Part shown: one piece after another, positions 54,352 to 63,094 of the stretch | Numbering within the stretch: the first letter of the stretch is position 1 | How the letters are laid out: every line of letters begins with the position of its first letter | Program-made: the position numbers and the translations under genes | Notes under the pieces: model-generated | The model's input: the letters and a program-made list of their open reading frames with translations, nothing else | Database searches by the model: none | Told to the model about the DNA's origin: nothing | Assembly: GCA_048268485.1 (NCBI GenBank) | Contig: JBLWVL010000016.1 | Span: 13,239-77,238 of the forward strand | Origin: Oceanospirillum sp048268485 | GTDB taxonomy: Bacteria; Pseudomonadota; Gammaproteobacteria; Pseudomonadales; Halomonadaceae | Reading direction: 5' to 3' | Length of the DNA: 64,000 bases

Positions 54352-54528
54352 TGGCACCAGAGAAAGCGTTTGCTGGATGTCGTGACATACCGGTCATTAA
54401 TATTTATCAAGGATGGTCAGATGGTTTATCACTTTAATGTGTTTTAATGTATCTATATGGTAATGTTGGGTAATTCCTGTTTGTGCTGGTTTTTCTGTAC
54501 AGAGTCCTTCCCGGTTTGAGAGTTTCTT

Positions 54529-56166
54529 ATGTTTCTAAATACACTGCGCAATAAAGCGCTCTTTTTTACCGTTATCTCTATTACTTTCCTGCTGGTTCAG
54601 GTGGTTATGCTACGTAGTGAAGCCAGTCACGTTATTGCTCAGGTTGAACATCTGGAGCAGAAACGTATTCCTCAGCTGAATAAGGCACATGATATGCAGG
54701 TGGCGGTTATTCAGGTGCAGCAGTGGCTAACGGATATCAGTGCAACTCGGGCTCAGGATGGCCTGAATGATGGCTTTGAAGTTGCGGAGGAGAATGCACA
54801 GATCTTCCGTCAGCGTCTGAATGAGATGCTGAGCCTGGATAATGAACACGAGACATCCTACCGGGAGTTGCTGCCGGTTTTTGAAGCTTATTATGCTACG
54901 GGTAAGAGGATGGCCCAGGGGTATATCGATGGTGGCCCCTCCCAGGGCAACCTGTTAATGGCTGAGTTTGATGAGGCCGCCAGTGCTATCTATGAACGTA
55001 TCGGCGAACTGATGACCCGTCAGGATGAGGCTACCCAGACCGCGCTGACGGCGGCGGTGCAGAAAGCAAAACAATCCCAATACACCAGTATGCTGTTTTC
55101 ACTGCTGCTGGCGCTGCTGATTCTTGTCCTTCTTGGCGGCCTGCGTGCCTTTGTGCTCAAGCCGATTAACGCCATGTACCGGCTGGTGGAGGACCTGGGC
55201 AACGGAGAGGGTGACCTCTCGCAGCGGCTACCGGAAAGTCGCAAAGATGAGATTGGTGATCTGGCTCGCTCCTTTAACCATTTTCTGGCTAAAACCGATC
55301 AGGCGGTGGCTAATGTGATGAGAACCGTGGTTCGTCTGATCCCTATGGCGAATGAACTCTCCCAGACCAGTGAAGAGGCGAAAGGGCGTACTCTGAAACA
55401 GAGTGAACAGAGTCAGAGGGTTCACAGTGGTATGTTGGCGACCCAGGAGGCCTCGCAATCGGTGTCCTCCGCGGTAGAGCGTATCGCTGCTGCCAGTGAT
55501 CAGGGCTATGACCGGGTTACTAACGGACTGACGGTAGTACAGGAGTCCACGGCCCATATGGAGCAGCTGGTGAAGCAGGTCTCAGGTGCAGAGGAAACCA
55601 TCAAACGGTTGCAGGAGAGCAGTGATCGCATTGAAGGGGTGATCGATGTGATCGGCACCATTGCAGAACAGACCAACTTGTTGGCTCTGAATGCGGCGAT
55701 TGAAGCGGCACGTGCCGGTGAGGCGGGACGCGGTTTTGCGGTGGTGGCTGATGAAGTGCGTTCCCTGGCGGGTAAAACTCATGACTCCACGCTGGAGGTC
55801 CAAACAATGGTGGAAGCGATCCGTAACGGAACCGCCAGTGTGGTCAGTGTGATGCGTCAGAGTGTAGAGGCCGCCAAAGACAGTAAAGCATTGGTGGAGG
55901 CAAGTAGTACCCGGCTGGAGGAGATCAACGAGTCGATTGTGCATATCCGTCACTGCTCGGAAGAGATTCTCTCTGCAGTACAGAGCCAGAATACCAACTT
56001 TACTGAGGTCAGCGATAATATCGGTGTGATGAATGAACGCTTCAATGAGGCCCTAGCGAGTGGGCAGAAAACCTTCAACCTGGCTGATGATTTGAACACG
56101 ATGAGTGATCAGCTGCAGGAGGCGATGGGTAGCTTTAAAGTAACCGATAACGTCAAAGCCCATTAA
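54529..56166 (+). CDS. Methyl-accepting chemotaxis protein
   Basis: The 545-residue receptor has two membrane helices (about 10-28 and 188-210), a periplasmic four-helix-type sensor (about 30-185), a HAMP domain (about 210-262, LKPINAMYRLVEDLGNGEGD) and a signalling domain with tip EQTNLLALNAAIEAARAGEAG. No CheR-binding pentapeptide is present at the C terminus (ends DNVKAH). It is far from the che operon, so it may feed a different array. Confidence 0.93.
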   Translation: MFLNTLRNKALFFTVISITFLLVQVVMLRSEASHVIAQVEHLEQKRIPQLNKAHDMQVAVIQVQQWLTDISATRAQDGLNDGFEVAEENAQIFRQRLNEMLSLDNEHETSYRELLPVFEAYYATGKRMAQGYIDGGPSQGNLLMAEFDEAASAIYERIGELMTRQDEATQTALTAAVQKAKQSQYTSMLFSLLLALLILVLLGGLRAFVLKPINAMYRLVEDLGNGEGDLSQRLPESRKDEIGDLARSFNHFLAKTDQAVANVMRTVVRLIPMANELSQTSEEAKGRTLKQSEQSQRVHSGMLATQEASQSVSSAVERIAAASDQGYDRVTNGLTVVQESTAHMEQLVKQVSGAEETIKRLQESSDRIEGVIDVIGTIAEQTNLLALNAAIEAARAGEAGRGFAVVADEVRSLAGKTHDSTLEVQTMVEAIRNGTASVVSVMRQSVEAAKDSKALVEASSTRLEEINESIVHIRHCSEEILSAVQSQNTNFTEVSDNIGVMNERFNEALASGQKTFNLADDLNTMSDQLQEAMGSFKVTDNVKAH

Positions 56167-56242
56167 GGGTGCTCGCAGACCATTGATGGTGCCAGCCCTT
56201 GAGGCCGGAACCAACGGCAGTCCGGAGGGACGCGTGGTTTTA

Positions 56243-57790
56243 TCACGCTTCCTCTCCGGATTCACCTCCTGCGGCCAGCAGCTCCTGAGCCAATTCCCCG
56301 AGACAACGCACAGCATTATCCACTTGTTCATCCCAGATAATGGCGCAGTTAACCCGCAGAAAGTTCTGATAATGATCCCGGGCGGAAAACAGCTTGCCGG
56401 GCATAATGCCGATCCCCTGTTCCAGGGCTTTATGATGCAGCTGAAAGGTGTCGACCTTGCCGGGTAGCCCCACCCAGAGAATATAACCTCCCATAGGACG
56501 GGTCAGTGTTGTGCCTTCCGGGAACCAGCGGCTCACCGCCTCACCCATTAATTGTACCTGCCGGGCATAGGCGGCCTGAATACGGCGCAGATGTCGATCA
56601 TAACCACCGTTAGCCATAAACTCCGCCACTGCCATCTGGCTCAGTGTTGAGGTACCGACACTGCTGAAAGACTTCAGAAACTCAATATGCTGCTGGTAAC
56701 GTCCACCGGAAACCCATCCCACCCGCAAGCCGGAAGCGATGGATTTTGAAACCGAGGAGCAGTACAGCACCAGCCCGTCTTCATCGTAGGCCTTAATGGC
56801 CGGTGTCCGGTTGCCGGAGTAATCCAGGTCACCAAACAGGTCGTCTTCTATCACCGGAATGCTCAAAGGCTTCAGCAATGTCAGTAACTTACGGCGGTGT
56901 TCAACGGGCATGGTAAAGCCCAGAGGATTGTTATGGGTTGGCACCAGCGCTACCGCTTTGACCGGCCACTGCTGCAGTGCCAGTTGCAGGGCCTCCAGGC
57001 TGATCCCTTTTTGTGGGTGGGTTGGAATCTCCAGCGCCTTCATACCCAGGGATTCAATGGTTTGCAGCAGGCCAACAAAGGCCGGGCTTTCGATGGCAAT
57101 AACATCTCCGGGCTGAGCTACGGCGCGCAGACAGAGGGTCAGTGCCTCCTGACAACCGTTGGTGATTACGATCTCATTCGCTGCCACATGGCAGCCGGAT
57201 TCCGCCATACGTTTGGCGACCTGATTGCGCAGTTCCTCCAGCCCTGGCGGGAAAACCGACACCACCACCTCGTCCATACGCTTGCGTACCAGGCTGCCCA
57301 TAATGCGTTGCAACTGTTTAACCGGCAGAAAGTCGGGGCTGGGAATCGCCGTGCCCAGGTTGATCAGCTCCGGCTGTTGGCAGCGGCGCAGCACTTCACT
57401 GGCGGATTGTTTGATGCTGACGGCAGTGGGCAGGCTCAGATCGGTCTGCTGATCCGGCGTTGGCAGCTCACAGGTCGGATCAGATTCCGTGCCAAAAGGT
57501 GACAGCATACGGCTGATGCCGGATTTTTCAGAAAGTGTACCGCCATAGGAGGGTGTTACCGGCTGGCGCACATAAAAACCGGATTGAGGACGGGACTCAA
57601 TCAGGTTTTGTAGTTCCAGCTGTTCGTAGGCGCTTTGTATGGTGGCGATACTCACCGAACGCTGCTGACTGAGCTTGCGGATTGAGGGCAGTTTATCGCC
57701 CGGTTGGAAAATACCTTCGGTGATCTGGCGAGCCAGCTCATCGGCGATTTTTTGATACAGAGTCTGATTGTGCGAAGCGGGTTGTGTCAT
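56243..57790 (-). CDS. MocR-family transcriptional regulator (GntR plus aminotransferase fold)
   Basis: The 515-residue protein has an N-terminal GntR winged helix (about 1-80; LPSIRKLSQQRSVSIATIQSAYEQL) and a fold-type I PLP-binding domain (about 150-505) with the predicted PLP Lys in SSVSKSIASGLRVGW. Such regulators sense an amino acid or pyridoxal compound. I chose the ATG at 57788-57790; a frame extension of 34 codons upstream is of low quality. It is divergent from the indolepyruvate oxidoreductase, with a 470-base gap that contains a 13-base perfect inverted repeat. Confidence 0.9.
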   Translation of the reverse strand: MTQPASHNQTLYQKIADELARQITEGIFQPGDKLPSIRKLSQQRSVSIATIQSAYEQLELQNLIESRPQSGFYVRQPVTPSYGGTLSEKSGISRMLSPFGTESDPTCELPTPDQQTDLSLPTAVSIKQSASEVLRRCQQPELINLGTAIPSPDFLPVKQLQRIMGSLVRKRMDEVVVSVFPPGLEELRNQVAKRMAESGCHVAANEIVITNGCQEALTLCLRAVAQPGDVIAIESPAFVGLLQTIESLGMKALEIPTHPQKGISLEALQLALQQWPVKAVALVPTHNNPLGFTMPVEHRRKLLTLLKPLSIPVIEDDLFGDLDYSGNRTPAIKAYDEDGLVLYCSSVSKSIASGLRVGWVSGGRYQQHIEFLKSFSSVGTSTLSQMAVAEFMANGGYDRHLRRIQAAYARQVQLMGEAVSRWFPEGTTLTRPMGGYILWVGLPGKVDTFQLHHKALEQGIGIMPGKLFSARDHYQNFLRVNCAIIWDEQVDNAVRCLGELAQELLAAGGESGEEA

Positions 57791-57996
57791 AAACAGAGCG
57801 CAGTCTTCTTTTTTATTGTTTTCCCAGTCAGGGGCAGTGTTACATCGGCCAGATATTTTTCGATGTCTCTGTGCAGGCATTGCTGTTTGCATACAGAGTT
57901 ATTTCTGGTCATGTACAGATCTAAAGTGTTACTGATATTTAATAGCATCCTAACGCATTTGTAACACTTTTGATCATTACAGTTTACGTCAGAATA

Positions 57997-58032
57997 AGCA
58001 GTACAGTTGGTTTTTTTTGCAACTGTACTGCT
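57997..58032. promoter_or_regulatory. 13-bp inverted repeat between mocR and the oxidoreductase, candidate operator
   Basis: AGCAGTACAGTTG and CAACTGTACTGCT are perfect inverted arms around a GTTTTTTTTG spacer. A further GTACAG half-site lies at 57913-57918. It sits in the divergent promoter region, where MocR-type regulators usually bind. Confidence 0.6.
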
Positions 58033-58071
58033 CAAATGAGCAGAAACTAGCTCTGCAAGCCCTCGCTGTAA

Positions 58072-58102
58072 TTGACCAGAATAGTCCTATCAAAATTATA
58101 AA
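58072..58102 (+). promoter_or_regulatory. Possible promoter for the indolepyruvate oxidoreductase gene
   Basis: TTGACC (58072-58077) is followed after 19 bases by TATAAA (58097-58102). The inverted repeat lies upstream of it, a place for activator binding. The spacing is long, so this is tentative. Confidence 0.35.
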
Positions 58103-58261
58103 GGCAGACACACTGCATCAGTCACCGTGATTGTGGGTTTGAAAACACCCCAGGCTGAGATCTGCATTTTGACCCTTTCGACTGTGTTATCCGGCTCAGG
58201 TCTTTCAATGGCTCAGGTCATAGAAGGGTAGCCCAGTCCAGAACAATGATAAGGCAAGGTC

Positions 58262-61200
58262 ATGACGTATAAAATTCTGAACGGTAACGAACTGATTATT
58301 CAGGGCGGTATTGAGGCGGGTTTCTCGCTTTATACCGGTTATCCGGGCTCTCCACTGGCGGACTACTTTAATATCCTGCACGCTCGTAAAAACGAGCTGA
58401 AAGAGAAAGGCATTCGTGTTGCCCTCGGTAATACCGAAGCTAATGCCGCGGCCATGGCCGGTGGTGCCAAACAAGCGGGTCGTAATGTAATGGTGGGCAT
58501 GAAGTCCATGGGGTTACATGTGGCCTCTGATGCCCTTTCTGTCGGTAACTTTGCCAACCCCGGTCAGCCTTATATTGACCCTGAAACCGGCGAATCGATT
58601 CACTCTGGTGTTGTCGTGGTTGTAGGTGATGACCCCTGGTCGATGTCCACCGCAACCGCTGCCGATTCCCGTTATCTGTTTAAGCATCTGCATATGCCCT
58701 TCCTTGAGCCGTCCAGTCCTCAGGAGCTGAAAGACTGGATTGCCCACGCCCTGACACTATCTCAGCGCTCTTCTCTGTACGCCGGTGTACTGGTCACTAC
58801 CTTTATTGCAGAAGGTGGCGGTCGTGTGGAGATGGGAGAAGAGTCTGAAGTCCCTAACGCGCTAACCGACTTTGATCCGAGCACCTTCGATCTGGCTGCC
58901 AGTGTTATGGTGCCGCCTAACTCCCTGGGTGCTGACCAGAGGCTGATTCGGGAGCGTTTCCCGAGGGCGAAAAAAGTGCTGAAAGATCTGGCGCTGGATC
59001 GTCAGTACGGTAACAGCGACAGCAAAATCGGCTTTATCTCCTCCGGTGTTGTCTTTGAAACCCTACGCCAGATCATGCAGGAAGAACACTATCTGGATGA
59101 TTTTTCACTGTACAAAGTGGCCTGCTCTTATCCGCTGGTGGATGACCTGCTGGTGCCCTGGTTGCAGAAGCTGGACACTCTGGTGGTGGTTGAAGAGAAG
59201 CGCGGCTTCCTGGAGAACGAACTGATCCATCTGTGTCAGGAACACGGTGTTAAGGTTCATATCTACGGTAAAGAGTTTGCTGATCGTGTTGTCGGTGGTG
59301 AGCTTGGCAGTGAAAAAGTGATTGAAGGCTTCCCGGCAGACGGGGGTATCTCCTACGAGATTTTGCGCAGCAAGCTGGACGAGCTGATGGGCATTCTGGG
59401 TTTGCGTCCATGTCAGCAGAAACAACCGGAACTGATCAAGCTGGATCAGGCGCTGCCGATGCGCTTGCCAACCTTCTGTCCGGGCTGTCCGCACCGTGAA
59501 ACCCTGAGCCTGCTGAAAGAGCTGCGTAAGGTATTCAAAGAGGAAGACGGTATCAATCTGATCTCCCACGGTGACGTAGGTTGTTACTCCCTGTCGTTTC
59601 TGGAACCCTTCAAGGAGATGCATGATATCTCCGCCATGGGGCAGGGTGGTGCTTTCGGTGCCGGTATGGATCTGTTCTCCACTAACCCGTCCGTGGTTCT
59701 GATGGGGGATTCCACCTTCTTCCATTCCGGTCTGAGTGCCATCTCTAACTCGGTACAGCTGGGTCATAACATTACCTATATCGTGCTGGATAATGACTTT
59801 ACCGCCATGACCGGCCACCAGATGTCACCCAGTACCGGCGAGTCTGTGGAAGGCCGTAAGCGTCCCGAGCAGGATATGCTGAATCTGGTGCGGGGCATGG
59901 GCGTTGATGAAGCGATTGAGGTGAACCCGTCCGACCGTTACTTCTACCGCAATATGCTGAAGCAGCTGGTGAAAAAGTCCGGCACTAAAGTGATCGTATC
60001 AGACAAAGAATGTGGCCTGACCTTCGCCGCCCGTAAGAAGCGTGAAGACCGTAAAATTTTTGGTGCGGGTGAAAACAAGCCAGTACAGACCTTTTTCCAG
60101 ATCAACACCTCTGCCTGTGAAGATTGTCGTGCCTGTGTTGAGATGACCGGTTGTCCGGGTCTGTCTCAGACCGAAGATGCCTACGGGCCGAAAATGTTTA
60201 TTGACCCTCAGATCTGTGTCTCGGACGGTTACTGCTCCAAAATTCTGGCCTGCCCGAGCTTTGAGCAGGTGAATGTGCTCAACTACCACCCGACCCGGTA
60301 CTCTCAGGATGGCGGGTCTGCCGCAGACGCCGCGCAGCAACATGCCGCTAAAGGCGCGCTGCGGGAACCGGATCGCAGTAAAGCCTTCGAAGATATTCTG
60401 GAAGGTCAGGACTGGCGTGTGGTGATTACTGGTGTTGGTGGCTCCGGTGTAACCACCATCTCCCGTGTGCTGGCAGAAGCCGCCGAAGAGATGAACGGCC
60501 TTGATGGTCTCGATTTTAAATTTATGGACCAGAAGGGTCTGGCTCAGCGTAACGGTCGAGTAACCGGTCACCTGAGCATCTTTAACCGCGAGAAATCCGC
60601 CAGCGCCATTACCCCGCTGGGCACAGCGGATCTGGTATTGTCACCGGATCTGTTGGACGGTAGTGCGGCACTTAACTTCCTGGCACCTTACGGTCTGGCA
60701 TTGCTGGATGAAGAGTTTCAGATTCCGTTATCGATCCTGCTGGATTACGGTGAAGAGCACGATGTACTGAAAGCAGAAAAACTGCGGGAAGTAATCGACG
60801 AAAAACTGAAAGATCGAGCCCTGTTCAGCCCGATGAAAGCGGTTGCTCACCGTCAGCTGGGTAAAAGCGTTTACGCTTCTGCAGTGTTGCTGGGTGTGGC
60901 GTATCAGAAAGGGATGCTACCGTTCACTGAAGAGAACATGCGCGGTGCCTTCCGTCGTGGTGTACCTAAAGCGGAATTTGACAACAACTGGAAAGCCTTT
61001 GAACTGGGCCGCCGGGTTGTTGAGATGGGCGTTGAAGCCTTCCGTAACGAGTTTCTGCCGTTTAACGCAGAAGGGGCGGACGGTCAGATGATCGCTGCCT
61101 TCCGTGACAGCGTGGCCGACAGCGCCGGTCTGTTTGAGAACAAAGATCAGCTGATCAAACTGTACGATGATGGCCTTAGCCGTCTGCAGGGTATCTTCCC

Positions 61201-61840
61201 TGAGATCGAGCGAGATCATCTGGCGAACTACATCCACGACATCGTGGTGTATGACCGCGATGCATCAATGGATGCCTTTATCGCCGATGCCGAAAAAGTG
61301 GCAACGCTTTACTCCGATATCGCTCTGCAGCGTATCGCCCTGCGTGCACTGACCAAGACGTATTGGATTAAAGACGAGGTATTTACCGCACACCTGATGG
61401 TGTCACCGGTTAAGAAAGCCCGTGACGAAGCCGCCTACAGGCACCTGGGCACCGGTTTTGAGATTAAGCACCTGAACCGCCCTGAGTTTGACCTGTTCGA
61501 TCGCCGCTTTGCCTTCGAGTTCTCACCGAAGAACTGGATGCTGAAAGCCTTCCGTCATCAGCGTTGGTTGCGTAAAGCCCAGGCTAAAGTTCATGCCCGC
61601 GAGCATGAGATTGCACACCGTATCCGTCATGAACTGTTAGAGATCGTACCAAGGATCACTGACAACCAGCGCAAAGCACTGGTTCGACTGGATAACATCA
61701 AAGGATATCGCCAGGTGCGGTATGAGAAGGCAGAGAAGGTGTTCTCTGATCTGTCCTCGTCCAGCAAAGGTCAGGGTGGTAAAAAAGCCCCGGCCAATGA
61801 TGGGCAACAGATTCCAGCCGTGCAGATCCATCAGCCATAA
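58262..61840 (+). CDS. Fused indolepyruvate ferredoxin oxidoreductase
   Basis: The enzyme family oxidatively decarboxylates aryl pyruvates from aromatic amino acids to aryl-acetyl-CoA, reducing ferredoxin. This 1192-residue protein fuses the alpha and beta activities. An N-terminal pyruvate-oxidoreductase-like domain (LYTGYPGSPLADYF) is followed by a TPP-binding domain (about 415-600; GDVGCYSLSFLEPF, GDSTFFHSGLSAISN). The iron-sulphur region has Cys at 619, 622, 625, 630, 652, 658 and 664. The gamma-type domain (about 718-930) shows VVITGVGGSGVTTISRVL and GLAQRNGRVTGHLS. A helical C-terminal domain follows. Single-chain forms of about this length are known in proteobacteria. It is regulated, presumably, by the divergent MocR. 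Confidence 0.93.
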   Translation: MTYKILNGNELIIQGGIEAGFSLYTGYPGSPLADYFNILHARKNELKEKGIRVALGNTEANAAAMAGGAKQAGRNVMVGMKSMGLHVASDALSVGNFANPGQPYIDPETGESIHSGVVVVVGDDPWSMSTATAADSRYLFKHLHMPFLEPSSPQELKDWIAHALTLSQRSSLYAGVLVTTFIAEGGGRVEMGEESEVPNALTDFDPSTFDLAASVMVPPNSLGADQRLIRERFPRAKKVLKDLALDRQYGNSDSKIGFISSGVVFETLRQIMQEEHYLDDFSLYKVACSYPLVDDLLVPWLQKLDTLVVVEEKRGFLENELIHLCQEHGVKVHIYGKEFADRVVGGELGSEKVIEGFPADGGISYEILRSKLDELMGILGLRPCQQKQPELIKLDQALPMRLPTFCPGCPHRETLSLLKELRKVFKEEDGINLISHGDVGCYSLSFLEPFKEMHDISAMGQGGAFGAGMDLFSTNPSVVLMGDSTFFHSGLSAISNSVQLGHNITYIVLDNDFTAMTGHQMSPSTGESVEGRKRPEQDMLNLVRGMGVDEAIEVNPSDRYFYRNMLKQLVKKSGTKVIVSDKECGLTFAARKKREDRKIFGAGENKPVQTFFQINTSACEDCRACVEMTGCPGLSQTEDAYGPKMFIDPQICVSDGYCSKILACPSFEQVNVLNYHPTRYSQDGGSAADAAQQHAAKGALREPDRSKAFEDILEGQDWRVVITGVGGSGVTTISRVLAEAAEEMNGLDGLDFKFMDQKGLAQRNGRVTGHLSIFNREKSASAITPLGTADLVLSPDLLDGSAALNFLAPYGLALLDEEFQIPLSILLDYGEEHDVLKAEKLREVIDEKLKDRALFSPMKAVAHRQLGKSVYASAVLLGVAYQKGMLPFTEENMRGAFRRGVPKAEFDNNWKAFELGRRVVEMGVEAFRNEFLPFNAEGADGQMIAAFRDSVADSAGLFENKDQLIKLYDDGLSRLQGIFPEIERDHLANYIHDIVVYDRDASMDAFIADAEKVATLYSDIALQRIALRALTKTYWIKDEVFTAHLMVSPVKKARDEAAYRHLGTGFEIKHLNRPEFDLFDRRFAFEFSPKNWMLKAFRHQRWLRKAQAKVHAREHEIAHRIRHELLEIVPRITDNQRKALVRLDNIKGYRQVRYEKAEKVFSDLSSSSKGQGGKKAPANDGQQIPAVQIHQP

Positions 61841-61896
61841 ACAGGTGGATCTAACCGGTGGCTCTGCCTTTGGGGCGTGTCACCGGTGGAGTCTGT

Positions 61897-61921
61897 CTTC
61901 CCTGAGCTAGTCGAAGGGAAG
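61897..61921. repeat. Short dispersed-type palindromic repeat
   Basis: CTTCCCT and AGGGAAG flank GAGCTAGTCGA. The core (CCCTGAGCTAGTCGAAGGG) resembles a short repeat often found between genes in environmental proteobacteria. Only one copy is in this window. It lies 56 bases after the oxidoreductase stop. Confidence 0.5.
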
Positions 61922-62024
61922 GAATCGTTCGTTGTTAGGAACGGCAGTTCTCCTGTTCTGCCGGATACGGGGTTTAGCACTCACCGTATCAATTCAGCTC
62001 TCTTGCTGAACTCTGCATTTTTAC

Positions 62025-62048
62025 CCCGCCATATGGCGGGTTTTTTTT
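62025..62048 (+). terminator. Rho-independent terminator after the indolepyruvate oxidoreductase gene
   Basis: CCCGCC pairs with GGCGGG across ATAT, followed by eight Ts. It is strong on the plus strand only; the minus strand has no T-tract for the next gene. Confidence 0.9.
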
Positions 62049-62065
62049 GTGTCTGAGGGGTAGAG

Positions 62066-63076
62066 TTAAGCTTTCTCAGTAGTAGCTGGGGATTTCTGTA
62101 CTTCGATAACCTTACCATTTGAATCAGCGACAATAATTTCGCCTGTATCAGGATCCTTCATCTTAATGGTTTCTTTTCCGGCTACAGCCGACCTTAAAAC
62201 CTTGAGTGCTTTTCCTGTATTGGGGTTAACAACTGCAAGATACTTAGAAGCCTCTTCACTAATTTTCTTCGCACCTGATGTCTTTGTGAAATGAATATCC
62301 AGAGTCATACCGGCCATCATGCCTGCGCTGGCAGAAACCCTGAAGTTGTTCACTTCATACTGGTAATTGTCCTTTTGCAGTTCGGCATCAATATCCTGAG
62401 CAACTTTAACTGAAGCAAGTGTGAAATCTTTTACCTTACCTGCTAAAGAAAATTCATCTAAAGCATCTTTAGATTGTTTTAGTTTGCTCTGGATATTAAC
62501 TCCCAAGCCATCAGCCTTTTCTCGGATCTGGCTGGTAGTCTGGTTCAGGTTGATATCATTACCCAATGTTTCAAACTGTTTTCCGGCGCTTTGACGAACT
62601 TTATTCAAAAGGCTCTGTTGTTTCTGTGCTTCGGTAAGTGGTTTCTCAACACTTGGTTGAGGCATTGCTTCTTGCTGCACCGAAGCCTTACTTTGAGTTT
62701 TGATCGTTTGTTGTGGTTGAGCTGAACCTTGTTGAGGTGGAGCACGACGTGGTTCTGGTGATGACTGACTTCTTTTTGTCTTTTCTTGTAAATGGGTGCG
62801 TTGAGATGCGCTGTTTTGTGTTGGGGGCGCAGGTTTCTGATCAGCGGAGCGCTGCACAGCTGTTGGGTGTGCGGCAGGAGGCCTTTTGGGGGTGACAGGC
62901 TGAGTCGCTCTGCTTTGAGTAGAAGGCTCGGTCGCCCGTTCTCCAGAAGGCCTTGGAGTTTGACGTTGCGGTTGTGCTGCAGAGGTCTGTTTTTCAGGCG
63001 AGCGTCCAGCACCAGCACTTGCGGAGCGGGCTTTAGATGTAGCGGACAGAGCGGCTTCTTTCATTTTATCAAACAT
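62066..63076 (-). CDS. Basic Pro/Gln/Ser-rich protein, unknown function
   Basis: The 336-residue protein has a helical N terminus (MFDKMKEAALSATSKARSAS). A basic low-complexity stretch rich in Pro, Gln, Ser, Thr and Arg follows (about 25-165). The C-terminal half is more structured and mostly helical (about 170-240), with a short beta-rich end (DPDTGEIIVADSNGKVIEV). No signal peptide is seen. It starts 18 bases after the stop of the strongly acidic repeat protein, so the two are almost surely cotranscribed. I recognise no family. Opposite charge suggests a complex, which is inference only. Confidence 0.75.
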   Translation of the reverse strand: MFDKMKEAALSATSKARSASAGAGRSPEKQTSAAQPQRQTPRPSGERATEPSTQSRATQPVTPKRPPAAHPTAVQRSADQKPAPPTQNSASQRTHLQEKTKRSQSSPEPRRAPPQQGSAQPQQTIKTQSKASVQQEAMPQPSVEKPLTEAQKQQSLLNKVRQSAGKQFETLGNDINLNQTTSQIREKADGLGVNIQSKLKQSKDALDEFSLAGKVKDFTLASVKVAQDIDAELQKDNYQYEVNNFRVSASAGMMAGMTLDIHFTKTSGAKKISEEASKYLAVVNPNTGKALKVLRSAVAGKETIKMKDPDTGEIIVADSNGKVIEVQKSPATTEKA

Positions 63077-63094
63077 ATATTTCTCAACCGTCTG

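Noticed and set aside
57704..57964. Plus-strand frame of 86 codons across the mocR start
   Set aside because: It is antisense to mocR and its promoter region and has no family features.
57966..57989. TyrR-like box (TGTAA...TTACA) before the indolepyruvate oxidoreductase
   Set aside because: The half-sites are 12 bases apart, not the 8 expected for a TyrR box.
58156..58212. Possible second copy of the CCCTGAGCTAGTCGAAGGG repeat
   Set aside because: Only fragments (CCTTTCGAC and two GCTCAGG) are present and they are not arranged as the palindrome.
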